This document shows positions 54,681 through 63,313 of a stretch of 64,000 bases of DNA, in pieces. The position numbers were made by a program, and so were the translations under genes. Below the pieces are notes generated by a model, which had not been told where the DNA came from, searched no databases, and was given only the letters and a program-made list of their open reading frames with translations. How positions within the stretch are numbered: position 1 is the first letter of the stretch; each line of letters opens with the position of its first letter. The DNA is from Bacteroidota bacterium (lineage in GTDB: Bacteria > Bacteroidota > Bacteroidia > Bacteroidales > P3), in the NCBI GenBank assembly GCA_017860275.1, contig JAFNAQ010000003.1, forward strand, positions 62,001 to 126,000, read 5' to 3'.

Positions 54681-54764
54681 AGAATAAGATTCCACAAAAA
54701 TAGAATCTTATTCTATTTTTCTAGAACAAGGATCTATTTTTTTAGAATAAGGAGATAGAATAGG
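54681..54764. repeat. Palindromic 21-bp array 5 (word AGAATCTTATTCT)
   Basis: Units start at 54681 (AGAATAAGATTC), 54702 (AGAATCTTATTCT), 54723 (AGAACAAGGATCT) and 54744 (AGAATAAGGAGAT): exactly 21 bp apart, with ATTTTT between words. The frame AGAAT-nnn-ATTCTATTTTT is shared with array 4, 15 kb away. It abuts the left arm of element copy C. Confidence 0.85.
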
Positions 54765-54992
54765 GTTAAGGTAGGTTAAGGTTAAAAATGAAAATAAAAA
54801 CTCTTTTAAAAACTATTATCACACAAATAAATATTTTTTTAATGAGGAAAATAAAAAAAACGTAATAGACCTTTAAAATCTAAATTTTGCCTTAACCTAC
54901 CTTAACCCACCTTAACCCATTTAATAGTATATAAGAGATATTAGCGACACTTAACAATATTGCAAGAAGAAACAAGAACAAAAAAAGCAGAA
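54761..54992. repeat. Inverted-decamer element, copy C
   Basis: Left arm (54763-54784): GGGTTAAGGTAGGTTAAGGT. Right arm (54887-54918): three inverse decamers (CCTTAACCTA, CCTTAACCCA, CCTTAACCC). About 20 bp pair perfectly. The core (TTAAAAATG, ACTCTTTTAAAA, TTTAAAATCTAAATTTTG) and tail (TTAACAATATTGCAAGAAGA, 54950-54969) match copies A and B. It ends about 110 nt before the KAP NTPase ATG. Confidence 0.82.
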
Positions 54993-55100
54993 AAATTAAA
55001 TACATAATTATAAAGGGGAGGATTATATTAATTATATAATCAATATCTAAATTATTTTTAATATCTTTGATTTTTAATTACAAAGCATCAACGATACTAA

Positions 55101-58049
55101 ATGAAAACAAAAAATATAGAACAATTGATTAACACTTCGTTATTATACATAAAAAGCCATATTCTTCTAATTGCAATATCAATATTAATTATTTTCTCAT
55201 GGTTCGTCTTTGAACCATTTTGGCTGGACTTAATAAATAAATTATTAGTTGTCCCTATAATATCAAAGCTGACTGACAAATCTTCTTTCTGGCTATTTAT
55301 TTTTGCTTTTTCTCTAATAACTATTTATTATCTTGCTGTTTATAAATACGAGAAAAGATTTTTGAAAAGTAGATTTATTATTTTCATTGCTGCATCTGTG
55401 CTCTACTCAATTTGCTTATCAAGCAATTATTGGATTTTCAACAGTTTGAATGGTTCAATATGTCTTTCTTACGCTAATATCATTTATTACCCATTGATTT
55501 GTGAAGTATTTATTTATATAATAAGATATAAAAAATCAAAAATAGATGCTAACGCAGAAAATGAAACTTCAACAAAGCTAATCTATGAAGATATTTGCAC
55601 AGAAGAATCCGATGACACGTATAACAGAAAAGAGTATATTAAATCTATTACTAATGTTATAGCAAATAATTTTTTTGATAGAGGTAGTTTTGCTATAGGT
55701 ATTAATGGCTGTTGGGGGAATGGTAAAAGTAGTTTCGTGTATAAAATAATGGATGAAATTAATAATAAAGCTAATAACGAATGTTTAATAATTGAATTTA
55801 AGCCATGGTATTGTAAAAACTCTAACGATATTATAGAAGAATTCTTTAGTATCTATAGAGAAAAGATATCTGTTCATATCCCTTGCTTATCCTCGGAAAT
55901 AAAAAAATATAAAAATTCCTTACTGAATATTGCAAGTTCTAAACTAGGCTTTAATCTTGCAGATATTTCCCCATTTTTTCACCAAAGCAACATACAGGGA
56001 CAATACGACGAAATATCAAAAATACTAAAAGGGACAAAATTAAATGTACTAATAGTCATAGACGATTTAGATAGACTTGATGGCGTTGAAATAATAGAAG
56101 TATTAAAACTAATAAGAAATAGTGCTAATTTCCCTTATACTCAGTTTATTGTAGCTTATGATAAAGAATATATAAAAAATACTTTATCCGACAATAATAT
56201 TGCAAAGCCTGAAAAATACTTGGAAAAAATATTCAATTTAGAAATAATCCTACCAAAATTTCATGAGAGAATTATTTGCGAGGAATTATTTCAATTATTA
56301 AAGGAGAATATCAAATTATCCAATAACAAAGAAATGTCAGATGAAGAATTGGAAAGTTTGGTTTATACGAGCATAGACACTTATATAGATAAAGAAGATA
56401 AATATTATCTTATACCAAAGATATTGGAAACAAAAAGAGATGTAATTCGCTTTACCAATTCATTCACTTTAAATTTTCAAGCATTTAAAGATAGTAAAAC
56501 TGACATTCATATCAACATCAGAGACTTGTTCTTTATCGAGTTAATAAGATATGGTTACTATAACCTATATGAGATTTTAAGAGACAATCCATTATTGATT
56601 CTTGATTTATATTTTACTCATAAAACATATTCATATAAATGGAAAGATTTCCCAAGTGAAGTAGAAGACAAACTAGATAATCAGGCAGATGAAAATGAAA
56701 AAAATACGCTAACAAGGTTTATCGATGAAGGAAAAATATTTGTTTTCAGATTTTTTATGGAAAAGCTATTCTACAACAATAATTCAGATAATAACATTTC
56801 GCATCTTAGAAATTTTGATAAATATTTTGCATTTCAATTGGATAAAAAATGTATAACCAATCAGGAATTTATTGACATTATTGATAAAGAAAATGCTGTC
56901 GAAAAAATTGAAGAATGGTTCCGTACAAAACATAAGAAAGAAATTGAAGAAAAATTATTTTATTGTCTTACATTGATAAGAAAAAAAGACAATCCAAATG
57001 ACACAAGTTATATATTATCATATAAGATTATATATTCCCTCTATGAAAAATTATTTGAATCAAAAAATCAGGACTTACTTCTGGAAGTACTTAATTCCAT
57101 TGAATCCCATATTAGAAAAATGCTAGTTATAGATATTGATCATTTAATTTGCCTATTAGAATTATGGATGAATATTCTACAAAATAAAAATTTAGAAACA
57201 TTTATAACAGGAATAAAAGACTCGGATATGTTAATGTCTATTTTATTAAAGGGAAATTTAAGAGTCGGACCTACAGACTTAAATTGTTCAATGATTGAAA
57301 AAGCTTTAACGGAGACAAAAGCTCCTATGCAAATATCTGAGATGATAAGCATATTTCTCGAAAACCAGAATAAATCTAATATTTCTAAAGACAAACTTAC
57401 AATTCCAATAAGTGGTTTATATGAAATACAAAAGTCATATCTTAATAAGTACATAAAAAATCCAGATCCTAATATCAGCTCATATAAATTATTTAATTAT
57501 TATGCCTATAATAACCCGAATCAAATAACAGAAATTTTAAAAAACTATAAAGAGTATATTTTAACTGAACGAAATGATTATCTAAACCATTTATTCAATA
57601 AAATCGTATCATCTGACCCTGAATGGTTTGTAATTAATATTGAACCGTTTTATTCCCAATTTTTTAATATACCAGAAGAGCTGGATACATTTTTATCTAG
57701 CAATATATCAAATGAAAATAGCAATAATATTCGGGCAAGAAACTTTTGGGAGATATTTAAAAATAATGACTTTAAAGAAATCACTTTCAAAAATCAAGGG
57801 ACATATGAAGATATGGTCAAAAATAATTTTAATTACGAAAGAAAAAAACTAGATGAGCTACTAGATATTCAAAATAGATTGAATAGGTTTGAGTCAATAT
57901 CCATTGGTGGTGGTTATTTGAATTATATAAAGACAGGAATAGAGGAAATTGAAACTAGCCTCGAAAGTAATAATTTATATATTCGACTCAGAGGGGATAT
58001 AATAGAACAAATAAAAAACCTAAAAATAAAAATTGATTCTAGGAGTTGA
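55101..58049 (+). CDS. KAP family P-loop NTPase, membrane-anchored
   Basis: 982 residues. Up to four membrane helices lie in residues 12-142. The KAP domain follows with Walker A GINGCWGNGKSS (200-211), the strand ECLIIEFKPWYCK, Walker B VLIVIDDLDRL (316-326), and FIVAYDKEYI. The C-terminal 500 residues are helical and unassigned. KAP NTPases include PifA, the F-plasmid phage-exclusion protein, and many lie in defence islands, but no family member's chemistry is settled. It is the only accessory-looking gene in a housekeeping stretch, flanked by birA and prfA. A defence role is inference. Confidence 0.85.
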   Translation: MKTKNIEQLINTSLLYIKSHILLIAISILIIFSWFVFEPFWLDLINKLLVVPIISKLTDKSSFWLFIFAFSLITIYYLAVYKYEKRFLKSRFIIFIAASVLYSICLSSNYWIFNSLNGSICLSYANIIYYPLICEVFIYIIRYKKSKIDANAENETSTKLIYEDICTEESDDTYNRKEYIKSITNVIANNFFDRGSFAIGINGCWGNGKSSFVYKIMDEINNKANNECLIIEFKPWYCKNSNDIIEEFFSIYREKISVHIPCLSSEIKKYKNSLLNIASSKLGFNLADISPFFHQSNIQGQYDEISKILKGTKLNVLIVIDDLDRLDGVEIIEVLKLIRNSANFPYTQFIVAYDKEYIKNTLSDNNIAKPEKYLEKIFNLEIILPKFHERIICEELFQLLKENIKLSNNKEMSDEELESLVYTSIDTYIDKEDKYYLIPKILETKRDVIRFTNSFTLNFQAFKDSKTDIHINIRDLFFIELIRYGYYNLYEILRDNPLLILDLYFTHKTYSYKWKDFPSEVEDKLDNQADENEKNTLTRFIDEGKIFVFRFFMEKLFYNNNSDNNISHLRNFDKYFAFQLDKKCITNQEFIDIIDKENAVEKIEEWFRTKHKKEIEEKLFYCLTLIRKKDNPNDTSYILSYKIIYSLYEKLFESKNQDLLLEVLNSIESHIRKMLVIDIDHLICLLELWMNILQNKNLETFITGIKDSDMLMSILLKGNLRVGPTDLNCSMIEKALTETKAPMQISEMISIFLENQNKSNISKDKLTIPISGLYEIQKSYLNKYIKNPDPNISSYKLFNYYAYNNPNQITEILKNYKEYILTERNDYLNHLFNKIVSSDPEWFVINIEPFYSQFFNIPEELDTFLSSNISNENSNNIRARNFWEIFKNNDFKEITFKNQGTYEDMVKNNFNYERKKLDELLDIQNRLNRFESISIGGGYLNYIKTGIEEIETSLESNNLYIRLRGDIIEQIKNLKIKIDSRS

Positions 58050-58122
58050 TTTATTTCGGCTCCCTTTCTTTGTTTATGGGGTAATGATATTAAGCAAACT
58101 TTTTTGATTGAAAAATAAATTG

Positions 58123-58131
58123 TAATTTTGC
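58123..58131 (+). promoter_or_regulatory. Promoter -7 box for prfA
   Basis: TAATTTTGC, 18 nt before the prfA ATG, matching TAnnTTTG. TTTG at 58103-58106 is a possible -33 but only 16 nt away. Confidence 0.5.
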
Positions 58132-58149
58132 ACCTCAAAAAATATAAAT

Positions 58150-59220
58150 ATGTTAGATAAATTAGAAGCCATACACTCAAGGTATTTAGATATTGAAGAA
58201 AACATGAATAAGCCAGATGTTATGGCTGACATGAAACGCTATGTTAAACTGAACAAGGACTACAAGGATCTTCAGCCAATAATAGCTGCATACAAAGAAT
58301 ATAAGAACATCATCGAAAATATTGAAAACGCTAGAGAATTATTGAATACTGAGAAAGATGATGATTTTCGCGAAATGGCCAAAGAAGAACTAAACGCATT
58401 AATAGCAAGAAAAGATCAGATGGAAGAAGATGTTCGTCTAATGCTTATTCCTTCTGACCCACAAGACAACAAAAATGCAATCGTTGAGATTAGAGCTGGA
58501 GCTGGTGGAGATGAAGCTAGTATATTTGCCGGCGATTTATATAGGATGTATATTAAATTCTTTGAGAAGAAAGGATGGAAAGTTGAACTAGTTGATTTCA
58601 CTGAAGGAACAGCAGGAGGATATAAAGAAGTTGTCTTAAATGTAAGTGGAGAAGCAGTATATGGACAAATGAAATATGAATCTGGAGTTCATCGTGTTCA
58701 AAGAGTACCTCAGACTGAAACTCAAGGACGTGTTCATACATCTGCAGCATCGGTTGTTGTACTTCCAGAGGCAGAAGAATTTGATGTAGATTTAAAAGTT
58801 TCTGATATAAGAAAAGATACTTTTTGCTCCTCAGGACCTGGTGGACAATCTGTAAATACAACATACTCTGCAATACGTCTAACTCATATTCCAACTGGAA
58901 TAGTTGTTTCTTGTCAAGACCAAAAATCTCAGATAAAAAACCTAGAAAAGGCAATGGTTGTACTAAGAACAAGATTATTCGAGCTTGAGTATAGCAAATA
59001 CCTAGATGAAATATCTTCAAAACGTAAAACCATGGTATCCACAGGAGATAGATCTGCAAAAATTAGAACGTATAATTATCCTCAATCAAGAGTAACAGAC
59101 CATCGTATTAACTATACAATGTATAATCTAGCTGTATTTATGGATGGGGATTTACAAGATATCCTTGATGCATTACAACTAGCGGAAAATGCAGAAAGAT
59201 TAAAAGAAGCCATAGGATAA
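58150..59220 (+). CDS. prfA: Peptide chain release factor 1
   Basis: 356 residues. The stop-codon tripeptide is PQT (187-189, the PxT of RF1) and the catalytic GGQ is at 231-233 (SGPGGQSVNTTYSA). RF1 reads UAA and UAG; the peptidase gene at 19641 ends in TAG. No frameshift or internal stop is seen. It lies 100 nt after the KAP NTPase gene and has its own promoter box. Confidence 0.98.
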   Translation: MLDKLEAIHSRYLDIEENMNKPDVMADMKRYVKLNKDYKDLQPIIAAYKEYKNIIENIENARELLNTEKDDDFREMAKEELNALIARKDQMEEDVRLMLIPSDPQDNKNAIVEIRAGAGGDEASIFAGDLYRMYIKFFEKKGWKVELVDFTEGTAGGYKEVVLNVSGEAVYGQMKYESGVHRVQRVPQTETQGRVHTSAASVVVLPEAEEFDVDLKVSDIRKDTFCSSGPGGQSVNTTYSAIRLTHIPTGIVVSCQDQKSQIKNLEKAMVVLRTRLFELEYSKYLDEISSKRKTMVSTGDRSAKIRTYNYPQSRVTDHRINYTMYNLAVFMDGDLQDILDALQLAENAERLKEAIG

Positions 59221-59260
59221 TTCATTCTTACAACATTCGAAAGCAATATTTAAGGTTTTC

Positions 59261-61693
59261 ATGCGTTTAGAAGTTTTACAACATAATATTTCTCGCATGA
59301 AAACTTTTTCTTTTTTTAGGAATCGATACATACAAATTGTTTTTTCATTAATCATTATTATCGACCTTTCTTCTTTTGTTGAAGTAAAAGGTCAATTTCC
59401 AAACGTTCCTATTGGAAGTTGGAGAGACCACTTATCTTATTATCAAACCCAAAAACTTACAAAGGTTGAAAATAAAATTTTAGTATCTGCCAAGAGTGCT
59501 ATGTTTTTCTATGACAAAGACGATAAATCTGTGGAAAGATTTTCAAAGGTAAATGGATTAACTGATGCAGGAATTAGAACTCTGTCATACGATAATCAGT
59601 CGAAATGCATAGTTGTTGCATATGAAAATTCTAATATAGATATTATTTATAAAGATAAAGTATATAATATCCCTGATGTAAAAATTCGCTCAATTGAGGG
59701 GAGTAAACTAATTAACAATATAACTTTCCACAATAATAAAGCATATCTCTCTTGTGGATTTGGAATCGTTGTAATAGACTTACTAAGAAAGGAAATATAC
59801 GATACATATTATATTGGGGAGAATAGTTCTAAGATAAATGTAAATAATGTAGTAATATATGAAGACACTATCTTTGCCGCTACGGTAAATGGGATTTTAA
59901 AGGCTCCATATAACTCAAATACATTAGCCGCAAGTCAGACGTGGATAGGACTTGATAATGCACCTGCCAATAATAAAAAAGAAGTCCAATTCTTTTTCCA
60001 ATACAAAAACAAACTCGTTGCAGCTATAAAAAGACACTCAAGTGACAACTACGATGTTTTTATTAGAAACAATAATACATGGGATACCATTTTTTCTGAC
60101 CATTTATTATATTGGATAAAACCAAGTGAAGATTATCTAATAGAAAAAACTTGGATGGATCCTGGACAAGCTATCGTTATATATGATGAAAATAAAACTA
60201 TTGTTAGGTATTTTGACGTAACTTGGAGTAGTATAATAAATAGCTACAACAATTCAATGATTAAACCAGAATTTGGAGACGTATTAGTTGACGGAGATAT
60301 GGCATGGTTTTCTCACGAAAGAGCTGGAGGACTAATTCAGTTAGACAATTTCATAGAAAATAATATAGCTAATTCAATATTTCCAAACGGACCACTTTCA
60401 AATGATGTTTTTTCAATTACAGCATCAAATGATGGAACAATATATGTGGCACCAGGGGGAAAAGATATCCAAAATGCACCTATAGGCTTGCTGGCAAATG
60501 TATATTACTTCGATGGTTATTATTGGGATTGCATTAAGAATTTTGGTTCGCAAGATACTTTGAGAGATATTATAAATATATCTATCGATCCAAATAATCC
60601 AAAGAGACTTATGGCTTCATCATGGTGGAATGGAGTCATAGAGATTATTGATAATAAATTTACTAAGGTATATAATAATGATAACACCAATGGAACATTA
60701 GAATCTAGTTATGGTTATAGAATTGCAGGAGTGCAATTTGATGCCTCTGGGAATTTAATTATTGCGAATTCTCAATCCACAAAAGGATTATGCTACTTGA
60801 CCTATAAGAACGTATGGGGAGGTTTTAATACTTTTGATTATATAGGCAAAGATGAGATTCTAGGACTGATGCTTGATAGATTTAATTATGGGAATTACTA
60901 TAAATTCATCTGGACAATGAGTAATAAAATCCTAGCCTTAGATAATAATGGGAATACAATTCAAGTCGACCCAAACAATGGATCAAAAGACCAATCTAAT
61001 GCAGTTAACTGTATGGTGCAAGACCAAGAGGGGGAGGTATGGATAGGTACAGACAAGGGTATAAAAGTTATATATTCATTAGATAATCTTTATGAAAAAG
61101 ATGCTCATGGTAAATCAAATGTTACTTGTAATAATATTATTTATCAAGAAGATGGAATAGCTCAATATCTACTAAACTTTGAAAACGTAAATTGTATAAT
61201 GGTTGACGGAGGAAATAGGAAATGGATAGGAACCGAAAGAAATGGAATATTTGTATATTCACCAAATGGGGATAAACAACTATATCATTTCACAGCAGAA
61301 AATAGCCCATTGATTTCTAACAGAGTCGTTTATATGGCGCAACAGCCAATAAGTGGAGAGGTATATATAGCAACAGATAGAGGAGTTGTTTCTTATAAGG
61401 CTGAATCAACGCAAGGAGAAGAAGAAGCTGGGGAATTAATACCTTACCCAAATCCTGTCAAACCAGACTATAATGGAGTTATTGCAATAAAGGGATTTGT
61501 TTCTGACTCTGATGTTAGAATTACTGATATTGCAGGTAATTCTGTTGCTCACTTAAAATCAATTGGTGGTCAGGCCGTTTGGAATGGGAAAAACTTTAAA
61601 GGGGAAAGAGTTAGCAGTGGAGTTTACTTAATCTTTGGTTCTGCACTAGAAGGAGAACAAACCGCTTCAGGAAAAATACTATTTATTAGATAG
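59261..61693 (+). CDS. porZ: T9SS protein PorZ (beta-propeller)
   Basis: 810 residues. Residues 1-45 hold a hydrophobic export segment (an ATG 12 codons in, at 59297, may be the true start). Then come two beta-propeller domains built of short repeats (VNGLTDAGIRTLSYD, VNCMVQDQEGEVWIGTDKGI, VNCIMVDGGNRKWIGTERNGIFVYS), and a C-terminal domain resembling a sorting signal (PYPNPVKPDYNGVIAIKG, GGQAVWNGKNFKGERVSSGVYL). In Porphyromonas, PorZ is part of the surface attachment complex that handles cargo sorting domains and A-LPS. Placement before recO is the conserved order in this phylum. Confidence 0.9.
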   Translation: MRLEVLQHNISRMKTFSFFRNRYIQIVFSLIIIIDLSSFVEVKGQFPNVPIGSWRDHLSYYQTQKLTKVENKILVSAKSAMFFYDKDDKSVERFSKVNGLTDAGIRTLSYDNQSKCIVVAYENSNIDIIYKDKVYNIPDVKIRSIEGSKLINNITFHNNKAYLSCGFGIVVIDLLRKEIYDTYYIGENSSKINVNNVVIYEDTIFAATVNGILKAPYNSNTLAASQTWIGLDNAPANNKKEVQFFFQYKNKLVAAIKRHSSDNYDVFIRNNNTWDTIFSDHLLYWIKPSEDYLIEKTWMDPGQAIVIYDENKTIVRYFDVTWSSIINSYNNSMIKPEFGDVLVDGDMAWFSHERAGGLIQLDNFIENNIANSIFPNGPLSNDVFSITASNDGTIYVAPGGKDIQNAPIGLLANVYYFDGYYWDCIKNFGSQDTLRDIINISIDPNNPKRLMASSWWNGVIEIIDNKFTKVYNNDNTNGTLESSYGYRIAGVQFDASGNLIIANSQSTKGLCYLTYKNVWGGFNTFDYIGKDEILGLMLDRFNYGNYYKFIWTMSNKILALDNNGNTIQVDPNNGSKDQSNAVNCMVQDQEGEVWIGTDKGIKVIYSLDNLYEKDAHGKSNVTCNNIIYQEDGIAQYLLNFENVNCIMVDGGNRKWIGTERNGIFVYSPNGDKQLYHFTAENSPLISNRVVYMAQQPISGEVYIATDRGVVSYKAESTQGEEEAGELIPYPNPVKPDYNGVIAIKGFVSDSDVRITDIAGNSVAHLKSIGGQAVWNGKNFKGERVSSGVYLIFGSALEGEQTASGKILFIR

Positions 61694-61699
61694 TTTAAA

Positions 61700-62437
61700 A
61701 TGGATTTATTCAAAACCAGAGGAATTGTTTTTAGTGTAATACCATATTCAGAATCAAGTATAATTGTAAAAATATTTACAGAAGAGTTTGGAATAAAATC
61801 ATATATTATCAAGGGTGCAAGAAATTCAAAAAGTAGTCTACGCTCTAATATATTTCAGCCCTTACAAATCTTAGATCTTGAGGTTTATAATAACCCTAAA
61901 AAAAACCTACAAATAATAAAAGAGGCTAAGTTGGATTACAGCATCTACTCTATTTCATCAGACATTAAGAAAACTACTTTAGCTTTTTTTATTGCAGAAA
62001 TAGTAAACCATTGCATAAAAGAAGAAGAAAAAAATATCTATATATATTCTTTTATTGAAGATACGATAATCTCACTTAATAATCTTGAATATGATTTTTC
62101 AATATTTCATCTAAACTTTCTCTTAAATCTCTCAGAACTCTTAGGCTTTAAGCCAATGAATGACTACTCAAATGAAAACAAATATTTTGATTTATCTAAA
62201 GGGCATTTCAGTTCTTTACCTCCAGTTAGTAACTTATACCTTTCATTAGAAGAATCTCTTCTATTATCAAATCTATTATCAATAGTAGATGATAATACTA
62301 AGAATAAATCAAAACTTAGTTTCGCAAAGGAAGAAAAATCGAAGCTACTCAATATTCTAATCCAATTCTATGAAATTCATATCATAGACTTTTCAAAGAT
62401 TAAATCTCAACAAGTTCTTTCCACAATTCTACACTAA
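61700..62437 (+). CDS. recO: DNA repair protein RecO
   Basis: 245 residues. N-terminal OB fold (KTRGIVFSVIPYSESSIIVKIFTEEFG, with the SYIIKGAR strand), then a helical domain. The four zinc-binding Cys of some RecO proteins are absent, as in other Bacteroidetes. RecO loads RecA on SSB-coated single strands with RecR. It starts 6 nt after porZ and ends at a shared terminator. Confidence 0.9.
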   Translation: MDLFKTRGIVFSVIPYSESSIIVKIFTEEFGIKSYIIKGARNSKSSLRSNIFQPLQILDLEVYNNPKKNLQIIKEAKLDYSIYSISSDIKKTTLAFFIAEIVNHCIKEEEKNIYIYSFIEDTIISLNNLEYDFSIFHLNFLLNLSELLGFKPMNDYSNENKYFDLSKGHFSSLPPVSNLYLSLEESLLLSNLLSIVDDNTKNKSKLSFAKEEKSKLLNILIQFYEIHIIDFSKIKSQQVLSTILH

Positions 62438-62443
62438 ATAAAA

Positions 62444-62468
62444 AAAGCTACCCTAATTGAGTAGCTTT
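62444..62468. terminator. Bidirectional terminator
   Basis: AAAGCTAC and GTAGCTTT pair around a 9-nt loop between the convergent recO and DUF5606 genes. Confidence 0.85.
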
Positions 62469-62489
62469 GATTGTATCGAATAAAAAATC

Positions 62490-62909
62490 CTATTCTGCTA
62501 TTTCTTCCTTTGATTCTTCTTTTTCGTTTAAATCAATAAGACCCTTTGAATTCAAAAGATTATACCAAGTAAATAGCTTCTTCATATCAGAAATATATAC
62601 TCTATCTTGGTCGAAATTAGGTAACACCTCTCTCATATAAGCAAGAATCTGTTTATTATCAGATTTAGAGCTAATACATTCTTTACCATCTTCTTTAGTA
62701 AAGATAGTTTGAAACACTTTAGTTAAAGGAACATCTTCCTCTGTAGTAAAAATACTAATATCTTCTAAAGAGCTTATTCTTTCGTTAGAGAATGCAGGTT
62801 GACGTTTTCCATCAACTAATGATTCCACCAAAGCTCCATTTTTAGTTTGAGAAACCAATAAGAATAAACCTGGTTTCCCTGAAATAGATAAAATCTTGCT
62901 TAAGTCCAT
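62490..62909 (-). CDS. DUF5606 protein
   Basis: 139 residues. The DUF5606 N terminus (MDLSKILSISGKPGLFLLVS and ALVESLVDGKRQPAF) is clear, followed by a helical part (LAYMREVLPNFDQDRVYISDMKKLFTWYNLL) and an acidic tail. The family is confined to Bacteroidetes and its function is unknown. It follows the S4-domain gene by 32 nt and may share its transcript. Confidence 0.85.
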   Translation of the reverse strand: MDLSKILSISGKPGLFLLVSQTKNGALVESLVDGKRQPAFSNERISSLEDISIFTTEEDVPLTKVFQTIFTKEDGKECISSKSDNKQILAYMREVLPNFDQDRVYISDMKKLFTWYNLLNSKGLIDLNEKEESKEEIAE

Positions 62910-62941
62910 ATAAATTAAATGTGTTATTAATTAATTAAGTG

Positions 62942-63157
62942 TTATATAACCTCTATTCTTTCTTCCCAAACCTCAACAACATCTCCTGGCTTAATCTTAG
63001 CTCTTTTTCTAAGATCCACTTCCCCATTTACCTTTACCTCGCCAGCAAGCACCATATCTTGAGCTGCTCCACCTGTTTCTGCAATTCCTACAACTTTTAA
63101 AAGTTGTATTAGTTGTATAAATTCATCTTTCTTTCTTAACTCAAAAGTTGTTGTCAT
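62942..63157 (-). CDS. S4-domain RNA-binding protein (YbcJ-like)
   Basis: 71 residues, a single S4 domain: FIQLIQLLKVVGIAETGGAA and VKVNGEVDLRKRAKIKPGD, like E. coli YbcJ. Proteins of this type bind structured RNA; a specific target is not known. A TATATTTGC promoter box lies 45 nt upstream. Confidence 0.88.
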   Translation of the reverse strand: MTTTFELRKKDEFIQLIQLLKVVGIAETGGAAQDMVLAGEVKVNGEVDLRKRAKIKPGDVVEVWEERIEVI

Positions 63158-63201
63158 AATAATATTGTTTATAGGCTATTCTAGCCATTAAAAATTAAGG
63201 T

Positions 63202-63210
63202 GCAAATATA
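63202..63210 (-). promoter_or_regulatory. Promoter -7 box for the S4-domain gene
   Basis: TATATTTGC on the minus strand, 45 nt before the ATG, matching TAnnTTTG. Confidence 0.5.
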
Positions 63211-63261
63211 CAATCTTTCTTTGTTTACAAACGCTAAAAAGGTATTTTTATTGAATAAAAA

Positions 63262-63286
63262 AGCCCTTAAGTTTAACTTAAGGGCT
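63262..63286 (-). terminator. Terminator of the POT transporter gene
   Basis: AGCCCTTAAG and CTTAAGGGCT form a 10-bp stem with a 5-nt loop and a T-run on the minus strand, 28 nt past the stop. Confidence 0.9.
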
Positions 63287-63313
63287 AAAATATATTTTAA
63301 AAGACTTTAGAAA

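Noticed and set aside
9338-54764. CRISPR arrays
   Set aside because: The periodic words are 9-15 bp at 21-23 bp pitch with spacers of about 8-13 bp, and no cas genes occur. CRISPR repeats are 23-47 bp with spacers of about 30 bp.
54761-54918. Telomere-like repeats (GGGTTAAGG)
   Set aside because: Only a few decamers, present in both orientations around a core, with paralogous copies using other words; nothing suggests a chromosome end.
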